Program-made: the position numbers and the translations under genes
Assembly: GCF_000328565.1 (NCBI RefSeq)
Contig: NC_019958.1
Coordinates: 124,001-188,000 of the forward strand
DNA: 64,000 nt
Source of the DNA: Mycobacterium sp. JS623
GTDB lineage: Bacteria; Actinomycetota; Actinomycetes; Mycobacteriales; Mycobacteriaceae
Direction: 5' to 3'
Notes under the pieces: generated by a model
Database searches by the model: none
The model's input: the letters and a program-made list of their open reading frames with translations, nothing else
What the model was told of the DNA's origin: nothing
Part shown: in pieces, positions 27,438 to 34,323 of the stretch
Position numbering within the stretch: position 1 is the first letter of the stretch
Layout of the letters: each line of letters opens with the position of its first letter

Positions 27438-28469
27438 CTAGCGGTGTCGCTCACCGCGACCCACGATTCCGCTGGTGGCAATATCGGCGTCGATGTCGGC
27501 TCCGGTGAGATCGGGATCTCGTCTGATGATAGTTTTTTCGCCCTTTCCCTTCCCGGAGGAAACGCCAGATCCGCCCATTGGTGCCATGGGTGCCATCGGC
27601 GCCATCGGCATCCCGCCGCCGGCGCCGGGAGCGCCCGCCCCCAGCGAGGGGGATCCCGAGGCGGGGGCGACGGTGAAGGGGTTGGCGGGCCGACCTGAGA
27701 CGTCGGCGGCCGTCTGAGCACCGGACAACGTCGGCATCTGCGGGGGCAGCTCGTCAGCCGAGGTGTGTGTCTGGCCGGCGCCGGGTGCGAAGTTCGGGTC
27801 CGTCAGCGCTGACGGGGCGCTGCTGTTGCCGTCCGGGCCTGGTTGCAGGGAGTCCAGCAGGGAGGCGACATCGGGGTCAACGGAGTCCTCGGGAACGCCT
27901 ACCGGGGCCGTCGGGGCGTCCCCGGCGGCAAGCGACCCGGTCATCGGAGCCGTCGGTGGTCGCAGCTGGCTCAGGGTGGACAGTAGGGTCGGCAACACAC
28001 TCGTCGATCCCAGGGGCGATGACGCAGGGTCGGTGGGCAAATCGGTGGTGGCAGTGTCGAGTTTCTGCGCCGAAGCGGCTTCGCCGGTGGAGAACTTCTC
28101 CTGTGCATCCTTCTTCTGGGCCAACAGGTCAGATAGGCGATCGGTGGCGGCCCGAACGTCGTCTGGACTGCCGGTGCCGTCGGCGGCGGCTGATGCGGCG
28201 AGGATGACCGCTTCCTGCGCAGCGCGGATCTCGTTGTCGGTCGGCGTTTCGGCGTCGCGGGTGGCCACGAGGTTGGCGCGATCATTGGCGGCCTGCGCGA
28301 CCGCGCGGGCCGCGTCGCCGATGGCGTCGAGGTGACGTCCGTGTTGAGCCAGGGCGCGGCGCACGGCGTCTGCGGCATCGCCACTGGCGGTGTCGTCGAG
28401 GCCGATACCGGCGAGGGTCTCGCGGATCGCGGCCAGGTCGGCGGCCACGTTGTCGGGATCTGTGGGCAT
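27438..28469 (-). CDS. Helical protein with Pro/Gly/Met-rich tail, possible ESX-associated protein
   Basis: A 343-residue protein. The first ~140 residues are alanine- and aspartate-rich helices (AVRRALAQHGRHLDAIGD, RLSDLLAQKKDAQEKF), like the small helical proteins (DUF4226 type) that accompany Esp genes in ESX loci. The rest is low complexity, with a MPMAPMAP-like repeat and a basic end. Its ATG at 28469 overlaps the stop of the preceding gene by one base (TAATG arrangement), and it is followed by the large Esp-like gene, so the three are one unit. The DUF4226 link is tentative. Confidence 0.6.
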   Translation of the reverse strand: MPTDPDNVAADLAAIRETLAGIGLDDTASGDAADAVRRALAQHGRHLDAIGDAARAVAQAANDRANLVATRDAETPTDNEIRAAQEAVILAASAAADGTGSPDDVRAATDRLSDLLAQKKDAQEKFSTGEAASAQKLDTATTDLPTDPASSPLGSTSVLPTLLSTLSQLRPPTAPMTGSLAAGDAPTAPVGVPEDSVDPDVASLLDSLQPGPDGNSSAPSALTDPNFAPGAGQTHTSADELPPQMPTLSGAQTAADVSGRPANPFTVAPASGSPSLGAGAPGAGGGMPMAPMAPMAPMGGSGVSSGKGKGEKTIIRRDPDLTGADIDADIATSGIVGRGERHR

Positions 28470-28777
28470 TAGAAGGCGGGTCCTGCGGTGACTGTCGGGG
28501 GCAGTGCCCTACGGGTGTAATCCATGTGCCAGGCGTTGAAGGCGTTGATCAGTACGGCGTTGATGAGTTGGGCGGCGGTGGGCGGCGGGAGCTGGCAGAC
28601 CTCGTCGGCGATCTTGAGATCGGCGAGGCGGCCGCGCCAGACCAGGGCCATGACCGACGGCGATACGGGGTCGTCGGAGTAGATGCCGACGGCTTCGGAG
28701 AATGCTGAGTCCTGTTGGGCGTCGACGGCCTCGAGAGCGGCGATACTTGCTCGGATGTCTTCGAGTTCCGGGTACAT
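28469..28777 (-). CDS. Small hypothetical protein opening the Esp-like operon
   Basis: A 102-residue, mostly helical soluble protein (IRASIAALEAVDAQQ, AAQLINAVLINAFNAWHMD) with ATG at 28777. It is the first gene of the minus-strand group 28777-23020 and is divergent from the Esx pair. No motif recognised. A chaperone role for the Esp-like products is possible from gene order only. Confidence 0.6.
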   Translation of the reverse strand: MYPELEDIRASIAALEAVDAQQDSAFSEAVGIYSDDPVSPSVMALVWRGRLADLKIADEVCQLPPPTAAQLINAVLINAFNAWHMDYTRRALPPTVTAGPAF

Positions 28778-29038
28778 ATGTCGGGCCCCCGCCTGTGGTC
28801 TGCGCTTGCTCGGATAGTCGTTCCCAGGGTAGGCCGGAGGTAGTGCCGGTGCCGACGTACCGCGCCGCGTGTGGGCGTCTCGTTTGCCAGCGGTATGTTT
28901 CAGTCTCGAATTGGTGGGAAACGACGCGCAGATAGCCTTTGCGGGTCCGCCAATCCACGTTTAAACTTGCGGGCACAAGGGGGTGTCCGGGTACTCGAAC
29001 CCCTCCCACCACATAACGAGGAAAAGGGGTTCACACTC

Positions 29039-29350
29039 ATGCCTGCAGGTGTCATCAAGCTCACGAACGAGGAAATGCTGAACATCGCCCAGCAGGGGCA
29101 GTCGCACTGCGACAGCTACTCCGCCCAGACCCGGGCGCTGGTGAACGTGGCCAACGAGTTCGCCACCATGCACATGCGCGGCGCCGCCGGCGTGGCCGTG
29201 CTGAACAAGACCACGGAGCTGCAGCAGACCGTGGACCGCATGACGCAGACGTCCAGCGAGAAGTACCAGGGCGTCGGACAGTTCGCGCAGGCCGGGCTGA
29301 ACTCCACTCAGGAAGCTCAGTCGCGCATCATGGCGATCGCCTCGGCCTGA
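29039..29350 (+). CDS. WXG100-like Esx protein lacking the WxG motif (first of pair)
   Basis: A 103-residue protein with the length and two-helix pattern of Esx/WXG100 secretion substrates. At the usual hairpin turn (residues 46-48) the sequence is M-R-G instead of W-x-G. No YxxxD/E export motif is seen near the C-terminus. The start at ATG 29039 is set by GAGGAAAAGGGG; longer upstream frames would run through the promoter region. It is followed 47 bases later by a second protein of the same type, as in esxB-esxA pairs, so the two should form the heterodimer exported by the plasmid ESX system. A GTTTAAAC palindrome (28959-28966) lies upstream. Confidence 0.75.
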   Translation: MPAGVIKLTNEEMLNIAQQGQSHCDSYSAQTRALVNVANEFATMHMRGAAGVAVLNKTTELQQTVDRMTQTSSEKYQGVGQFAQAGLNSTQEAQSRIMAIASA

Positions 29351-29397
29351 CCACCAGCACACGACCTCACTTCTACGAATTCAAGGGAGCACACACG

Positions 29398-29691
29398 ATG
29401 AGCGGCGAAATCAATTACGACCTGGTCGGCATCCAGGGTGGCCTGGCGGCCGTCATGGGCATCCACTCACAGAAGCAGGACATCGGCAATCAGATGGTCC
29501 AGCAGTACACCCATCTCGATTCGATCGCATCGGGCCGGGCCACCGACGCCGGCATGGAGTTCTCCAACATGGCGAGCCACGCCCGCACCCAGGAGGCCGA
29601 GGTCATCCAGGCGCTGCACCAGGGCGCCTCGCAGGCCTCCGACGACCTGCAGCACGTCGACAGCACCTTCATGGGGATGATGGGCACCTAA
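29398..29691 (+). CDS. WXG100-like Esx protein (second of pair)
   Basis: A 97-residue protein, size and helical pattern as for EsxA-type proteins, from ATG 29398 with an AAGGGAG site. There is no tryptophan and no W-x-G at the turn. A YxxxD sequence (YTHLD, residues 37-41) is present, but at the end of the first helix rather than after the second, where export signals usually sit. It should be the partner of the preceding Esx-like protein. A very strong terminator follows, so the pair forms its own transcription unit. Confidence 0.75.
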   Translation: MSGEINYDLVGIQGGLAAVMGIHSQKQDIGNQMVQQYTHLDSIASGRATDAGMEFSNMASHARTQEAEVIQALHQGASQASDDLQHVDSTFMGMMGT

Positions 29692-29726
29692 CCCACGGTC
29701 GACGTTGACCCCCTTCGGGATTTGGT

Positions 29727-29760
29727 AATCAGCCCCCGGCCCAACAGCCGGGGGCTGATT
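29727..29760 (+). terminator. Strong terminator after the Esx pair
   Basis: Perfect 14-bp stem AATCAGCCCCCGGC (29727-29740) and GCCGGGGGCTGATT (29747-29760) with a 6-base loop, 36 bases after the second Esx stop codon. Confidence 0.85.
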
Positions 29761-29870
29761 CGTGTCTGGGGCGGGTCATGGCTCACGACTGACGTTCGTT
29801 CGACTGCGGCAGAACTTTCCCCACCCCGAAAAGTGTCACGCACGGCGCACCGGGGGCCCGCTGATAACGT

Positions 29871-29890
29871 TGCAACTTGACTTTAAGAAT
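29871..29890 (+). promoter_or_regulatory. Promoter-like element upstream of the 118-aa gene
   Basis: Reads TGCAACTTGACTTTAAGAAT. It shares 13 exact bases with 21925-21937 and the AACTT-N5-TAAGAAT spacing with 3351-3370. The -10-like TAAGAAT ends 24 bases before ATG 29915. Confidence 0.5.
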
Positions 29891-29914
29891 ACGAATTTGC
29901 TGGAGGAAACGGTC

Positions 29915-30271
29915 ATGGCGATCCCGGTACTGCTCACCGTCGAATTGTTCCCCTGGGACGACCTGAAGGGGAACGCGTTCGAGGAGTCCGTGCGCGACTT
30001 CAACGACGAGGTACGTGAGTACTTCGCCGACAAGGTGGAATTGCTTGACGTTCCGCACGACATGTCCAACCTGACGGGAACCGACACTGTGTACGGGACC
30101 GGGACCGAGAACGTTCCCTTCGTCGCAGCGACCATCGTGGTGGGTTTCAAAGGCGTCGAAGTCGAGCAGGCCAAGGAGTTGGCCGGCCAGTTCACCACGA
30201 AGAAGTTCAACCACGTCTCGGCCGAGGTGCTCGATCCCGGCAACCTTCCCACCGCTGACGCCCAGACCTAA
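29915..30271 (+). CDS. Hypothetical protein, 118 aa, near the ESX genes
   Basis: A compact acidic protein from ATG 29915 with a GGAGG site (the longer frame from 29762 crosses the promoter-like element). It has alternating beta and helix elements (AIPVLLTVELFPWDDLKG, VAATIVVGFKGVEVEQAKEL) and no membrane segment or known motif. It has its own promoter and a strong terminator. Sharing the promoter element with transfer genes suggests a role in conjugation or its control. Confidence 0.75.
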   Translation: MAIPVLLTVELFPWDDLKGNAFEESVRDFNDEVREYFADKVELLDVPHDMSNLTGTDTVYGTGTENVPFVAATIVVGFKGVEVEQAKELAGQFTTKKFNHVSAEVLDPGNLPTADAQT

Positions 30272-30312
30272 CACCTGACTCTCCCCCGCGCTCGACAGAT
30301 ATGACGCGATCA

Positions 30313-30352
30313 ATGAGGCCGGAGAACCCACCCGCGGGTTCTCCGGCCTCAT
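30313..30352. terminator. Strong terminator between converging units
   Basis: A 17-bp perfect stem (30313-30329 with 30336-30352), core GGCCGGAGAACCC / GGGTTCTCCGGCC, 6-base loop, followed by CGGTTTTC on the plus strand. It ends the 29915 gene. Confidence 0.85.
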
Positions 30353-30439
30353 CGGTTTTCGTCAGGGGTTCAGCGCTCTGTTGTGCGCCCCGATGCGCTG
30401 GCAGGTGTAGGCATTAATCGGCGTCGCTTGCCACTACCG

Positions 30440-31321
30440 CTATGCGGGGCTGGCAACGAGCTCCATCGAGTCCAGCCTTGTTTCGTCACGTGATGTTCCG
30501 GCAACGTGCGGCTGCGACTGCGGGCATGACGGGCAGAAGTCCCGCCGCTGCGCGCCGCGGCCATCCGAGCGCCAGCCTCGTCGCCGCCTCGCTTCGGCGT
30601 CACGGCGAGGGTCGGCCTCGTCGGCGACCTCGGCGGTGGCGCATCCATCGCATTCGATAATTGTCACGGCATCGTCGTCTGCCGCCTCCACCACAGGGTT
30701 CCTGTCCCCCGCTACCCCGGCGCTGCGGTCACCACCCTGAAGTTCGTCCTCAATGAGCGAATTGCCGTCGCCGTCCCCGGATTCGATGGGCACCGGCAGA
30801 ACGGCGGATGGGTGCGGTTGGCCGTCGTCTCGGGCAGTGCCCGGGGCGGCAGGGTCGCGGCGGGGCAACGCCAGGAGCGCCCACGTGGATTGAGCGATGG
30901 ACAGATCGATGATGAGCGGCCAGATCCAAGCGAGAGTGCTGCGGATACCCGCAGTCTCGGCCAGAGCGCGCAGCGCATCAAACGACAACGCGAACGCGCC
31001 GCAGGCGAGCAAGACGGTCATGACCATCGCCGCCCAGTAGGCGAAACCGGAGCCCCTGCTGGCGCGAGCGAGAGTGCCCAGGCCGTGGATGCCGGCCAAC
31101 AGGATGATCGGAGGGACGGCTGCGACGGCCGCGGAGACCACCGCGGTGCCGGTCGCGGCGTTCAGGAGGGCGTGGGCGACGTTGCCGCTGACCGAGGCGA
31201 GAGTCGCCATGGACAGCACGGTCCAGAAGAACCGCTTGGCCTTGCGGGTGTCGTGGTAGGGCATGGTCGAGTGGGGCACGGGGGTGCCTACACCCGATCG
31301 TCGATCGTCGATCGTGATCAC
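30440..31321 (-). CDS. DUF2637-type membrane protein (SpdB-like)
   Basis: A ~293-residue protein with four hydrophobic helices in its first half (FFWTVLSMATLASVSGNVAH, AAVPPIILLAGIHGLG, YWAAMVMTVLLACGAFALSF, WIWPLIIDLSIAQSTWALL), followed by a long acidic then basic hydrophilic tail. The IPL-DLSIA-type fourth helix and overall layout match the DUF2637 family of actinobacterial plasmids and integrative elements, often next to spread (spd) or partition genes. The start is uncertain: GTG 31321 (VITIDD) is used here, ATG 31264 is an alternative, and an earlier ATG at 31480 would overlap the RHH gene. It is downstream of the partition genes. Confidence 0.7.
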   Translation of the reverse strand: MITIDDRRSGVGTPVPHSTMPYHDTRKAKRFFWTVLSMATLASVSGNVAHALLNAATGTAVVSAAVAAVPPIILLAGIHGLGTLARASRGSGFAYWAAMVMTVLLACGAFALSFDALRALAETAGIRSTLAWIWPLIIDLSIAQSTWALLALPRRDPAAPGTARDDGQPHPSAVLPVPIESGDGDGNSLIEDELQGGDRSAGVAGDRNPVVEAADDDAVTIIECDGCATAEVADEADPRRDAEARRRRGWRSDGRGAQRRDFCPSCPQSQPHVAGTSRDETRLDSMELVASPA

Positions 31322-31446
31322 GGGTTGTCCATTTCGCGGAGATGGAGAGGGTTGGGCGGCGTGGCGTTGTGGCGCACGAGGCCTTGTCGGGCGGTCGTCG
31401 TTGGGCCTGGTCGGGCGCCGGTGAGGCTCTTCGAGCTGCGGATGGT

Positions 31447-31842
31447 TCAGAGGTCGAACGGTCCGTTGGCATCCAGCCACTCGCGCAGTGCTGTCTCGAC
31501 GATCTGGTTCTGACTGATCTGTCGGCCCTGGCGGTAGCTGTGCACCAGGCTCGCCTTTTTCAGTTCACCGATCAGGGCGGGGTCGAGGCGGTAGTTGACC
31601 TGCTTTTTGGAGGCGTGCTCTTCCGCCGTCTCGGCGGCGAGGGGCGCCCGTGGTGTCGGTGGCGCCGTGGGGGCCGGCGCGGCCGGCGCCGGGGCCGGTG
31701 CGGCCGGGGCCGGATCGGGTGAGGCGCCGGTGTCGGTGGGCGGCGGGGCGGTGCCGTCGGCCTGATCGATCAGCCCGATTACGGGGTGCTGTTCGCCGGC
31801 GGCTCGCAGAACGCGTTGGCGTGTGATCTTTGTCGTGCTCAT
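31447..31842 (-). CDS. Ribbon-helix-helix partner of ParA (centromere-binding candidate)
   Basis: A 131-residue protein encoded 8 bases after parA. There is a Pro/Ala-rich middle (residues ~35-70) and a C-terminal DNA-binding part, with VNYRLDPALIGELKKAS as the strand and first helix, then a second helix, SQNQIVETALREWL. This is the ribbon-helix-helix pattern of ParG/Omega-like partition proteins, which bind centromere repeats and stimulate ParA. ATG 31842 is the start (MSTTKITRQ). A longer frame overlapping parA is not supported. Partition function is inferred from the gene pair and nearby repeats. Confidence 0.75.
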   Translation of the reverse strand: MSTTKITRQRVLRAAGEQHPVIGLIDQADGTAPPPTDTGASPDPAPAAPAPAPAAPAPTAPPTPRAPLAAETAEEHASKKQVNYRLDPALIGELKKASLVHSYRQGRQISQNQIVETALREWLDANGPFDL

Positions 31843-31850
31843 GGCGGGGT

Positions 31851-32645
31851 CTACCTTCCTGCGGTGACGGGCTCGGTGATGGGAAGTTCGAGGAACAGAT
31901 CGGTGAAGGCCGTGCTCAGCGCGCGGGCGCCGGCGCTCCCCCTCATCGAATGGATCGGCGTGGCGAGGCCGTTGGCGTCCTTCCACGCCGCCCGTTTCGG
32001 AATGACGGTCTTGGCCACCAACTCGCCGTAGGCGTCGCGGATCTCCGCCTCTCGGAATTCCTCCTCGCCGTTGTTCTCGCGCTTGGTGATGACGATGCCG
32101 GCAATCTCGATGGCGGGGTTCACGCGTTTCTTGACGAAAGAGGTGGTGTCCTGCACGTTCTTGATGCCACCGAGGCTGTCAATGCTGGCTTCGGTGACGT
32201 AGATGACCTGGTCGGCGGCGACCAGCGCTCCGACGAGGAGACGGCCCACGCTGGGTGGGCAGTCGAAGAGGACCGCGTCGTAAGCGCTCAGGTCGCACCC
32301 TTCGAAAGCTGCCCGGAGGCGGAAGATGACGTCGTTGGCGCCGTCGAGGTCTCGGTTGGCGAGGTCCAGCGTGGCGGGGATGACGTCGATCCCGGGCCAG
32401 GGCGTGGCCACGGCGGCATCCAGGGCGGTCCCCTCTTGGAGTTCGAGGAGCAGTTCGTTGGCTGTGGCGGTGTCGTCGCCGAGCTGGCTGACGTCCACGC
32501 CGAGCCCGCGAGTCAGGTTTCCCTGCGGGTCGAGGTCGACGGCGAGGATCCTGTGGCCGAGGGCGGTCGCTGCGCTGCATAGACCCAGGACGGTGGCGGT
32601 TTTGCCGACGCCGCCCTTCTGGTTGGCGATGGCTGTTTTCTTCAT
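31851..32645 (-). CDS. parA: ParA-type partition ATPase
   Basis: A 264-residue ParA ATPase without an N-terminal HTH (type Ib size). It has the deviant Walker A ANQKGGVGKTATVLGL at the N-terminus, Walker A' ILAVDLDPQGNLTRGL and Walker B-like DAVLFDCPPSVGRLL. ParA forms dynamic patches on the nucleoid and moves plasmid copies apart together with a centromere-binding protein; the RHH gene immediately downstream is the natural partner. The upstream region carries a perfect 16-bp inverted repeat and a repeat-rich stretch, likely operator and centromere. Confidence 0.92.
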   Translation of the reverse strand: MKKTAIANQKGGVGKTATVLGLCSAATALGHRILAVDLDPQGNLTRGLGVDVSQLGDDTATANELLLELQEGTALDAAVATPWPGIDVIPATLDLANRDLDGANDVIFRLRAAFEGCDLSAYDAVLFDCPPSVGRLLVGALVAADQVIYVTEASIDSLGGIKNVQDTTSFVKKRVNPAIEIAGIVITKRENNGEEEFREAEIRDAYGELVAKTVIPKRAAWKDANGLATPIHSMRGSAGARALSTAFTDLFLELPITEPVTAGR

Positions 32646-32732
32646 TGGTTGCTCCTCCGTGTCGAGCGCCTAGCAGTGGTCGCGGCGCTTTCGCCGCTAT
32701 CAGGTCTTCCACTGATTTATGTGATTGCGTTC

Positions 32733-32769
32733 CTAGGGGTGCTATACATGCGCTGTATAGCACCCCTAG
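32733..32769. promoter_or_regulatory. Perfect 16-bp inverted repeat upstream of parA
   Basis: CTAGGGGTGCTATACA (32733-32748), spacer TGCGC, then TGTATAGCACCCCTAG (32754-32769). It lies 88-124 bases upstream of the parA start. Each arm contains the 10-mer found also at 9931, 33317 and (one change) 44831. Probable operator or partition site bound by a dimeric plasmid protein. It could also fold as a hairpin, but there is no T-run or preceding gene to suggest a terminator. Confidence 0.7.
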
Positions 32770-33360
32770 CGGTGCATCGCGATTGTTAGTGTCGCATCGT
32801 GGTGCACCCATCCGCAGTACGACGCGGCGTGTCGCACTGTATTTCGACGCATCGTGGCGCTATGCGATATGGTGCACCGTGGTGCGCCACTGTCGGATGC
32901 ATTCGCATGCAGTTTGATGCGGGCCGCTGCACTCGGCAGTACTGCATCATTATGCGATATGAAGTACTGCGGTGTGGCGCTCTGTGCAGCGATGCTTTCG
33001 TAGTACTGCACCGTAACGTGCAGCACTGGGTTGCACAGCTGTCCTGCACATCGCTGAGCGATGCACCGCACAGACCAGCTCTGCAGTGGGTCGCTGAATA
33101 TAGCGCCGCAGTACCCAGGGGCGCACTCGACAGCGCTGCACTGCGGAACATCGCGGGGCGATCCTTTCCACGCGGGGGAGGTATCCGCACAGCATCGCTC
33201 CGCAAGGCACCCCATACAGGGCAAGACACACGTTTGCGATGCGGTTACTTGCTGCGCATTGCGCAGTTTGTCGCAGGTCAGCACACAGAAAGAGGACATC
33301 GCTTTACGTCATAGCGGTGCTATACATCGTTGCATGTAACGCGGGAGGCCCCCTGAAAGC
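32770..33360. repeat. TGCA-rich, iteron-like region (candidate centromere or origin)
   Basis: About 600 bases without a credible gene but packed with short repeats. AGTACTGC or its complement occurs at 32814, 32936 (palindrome GCAGTACTGC, 32936-32945), 32963, 33002 and 33108. TATGCGATATG occurs at 32861 and 32951, exactly 90 bases apart. GTGCA/TGCAC and GCATCG words recur throughout. Several frames stay open on both strands, as expected from repeated words rather than coding. Its position beside parA and the RHH gene suggests a centromere; an origin of replication is the alternative. Confidence 0.6.
33317..33326 (-). repeat. TGTATAGCAC site (minus strand)
   Basis: GTGCTATACA on the plus strand, the same 10-mer as in the parA-side inverted repeat. 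A shorter GCTATAC lies nearby at 33372-33378. Confidence 0.4.
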
Positions 33361-33453
33361 GCCGCTTGCAGCGCTATACGCGCTATTGACAAGCTGGAAC
33401 GGGCGGCGCCGGCGCCGAGTGGTGGGGGAGGGGAGAAGCTGTTGCTTCGCGAC

Positions 33454-34323
33454 CTACCCCGAACCCCACGATCCCAGCTCGGGGAGCTTCAGGGCCGGCC
33501 GCGGCTGCACGTTGTCGCGGGCCAGTTTCTCGAACACTTCCCGGGAGGTCGATTCGTCGCGCGCGAGCACGCACCAGCCGGACACCACCGAGTTGTTCGC
33601 CGCGACCCCGGTCCACCGGCCGTACAGATACTCTTCGCTGGCGGGTAACCAGAGGAACACGGCCTGACGGCTGCGAGTGCTCCTTCCCGGCGGCCGGTAC
33701 CAACCGATGAGGACCTCGTTGGAGAAGACGCGCAGCTCGCCTCTCCATGCGTTGTCCAGCAGCAGGGTGTCGCCGGCGCGGAGCGCATCGACGGTGTGCA
33801 GGTCGGCCTGGTCGTGGTGGCCGAATCCTCCTTGCCAGGTCGCCCACCATTTCCCGTTGAGTTCGATGGGCCGTGGGTCAACACCGGCGAGGGTGGGCAG
33901 GCTGATGTCGAGGGCGGAGCAGATAGCCGCTGCGGCAGCTAGCGACGGCTCTTGATCGCCGGATTCGTACCGCTGGTAGGCCTCCAAGGCCAGCCCTGCG
34001 GTGTTTGCAACACGGGTTTGGGTCAGCCCGAGCTCGCGACGACGGGCCTGCATGACCTCGCCGACGACAGAGAGCCCAGGCGTCTCCACTGGGTCCTCGC
34101 CGGCGGGTACCTGACCAGCGAGTTCGGCGAGCGACACGTCGAGGGCTTCGGCGATGGCGCGTGCGACGGACAGTGGCGGCTCGCGGTCGCCGGTCTCATA
34201 CCGCTGGAAGGTGCCCTTTGGAACGCCGGCCAGGCGTGCGAGTTGAGCCTGTGAAATGCCCAGCTGGTCGCGTCGGGCTTGAATGACTGCCGCCCAGGTG
34301 GGCGGATTCGTGTTGTCGCTCAT
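33454..34323 (-). CDS. Regulator with two tandem XRE-type HTH domains
   Basis: A 289-residue protein from ATG 34323 (MSDNTNPP), whose ATGA overlaps the stop of the upstream regulator gene. Two Cro/C1-type HTH domains follow each other: residues ~10-65 (QLGISQAQLARLAGVPKGTF) and ~85-140 (ELGLTQTRVANTAGLALEAY), each ending in a QRYE/S-GD-EP motif. The C-terminal ~150 residues form a Trp-rich beta domain (WWATWQGG, VLIGWYRPPG, FLWLPASEEYLYGRWTG) of unknown ligand. The duplicated HTH suggests binding as a pseudo-dimer. It is likely a plasmid repressor controlled by the beta domain. Confidence 0.8.
   Translation of the reverse strand: MSDNTNPPTWAAVIQARRDQLGISQAQLARLAGVPKGTFQRYETGDREPPLSVARAIAEALDVSLAELAGQVPAGEDPVETPGLSVVGEVMQARRRELGLTQTRVANTAGLALEAYQRYESGDQEPSLAAAAAICSALDISLPTLAGVDPRPIELNGKWWATWQGGFGHHDQADLHTVDALRAGDTLLLDNAWRGELRVFSNEVLIGWYRPPGRSTRSRQAVFLWLPASEEYLYGRWTGVAANNSVVSGWCVLARDESTSREVFEKLARDNVQPRPALKLPELGSWGSG

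Noticed and set aside
32733..32769. Inverted repeat read as a rho-independent terminator
   Set aside because: No gene ends nearby, no T-run follows on either strand, and the arms recur elsewhere as single sites, which fits a protein-binding site.
32766..33314. Open frames of 90-177 codons on both strands in the repeat region
   Set aside because: Several frames on both strands are open at once, and their products are Cys/His-rich with repeated words, as expected from TGCA-type repeats. I read the region as a centromere or origin instead.
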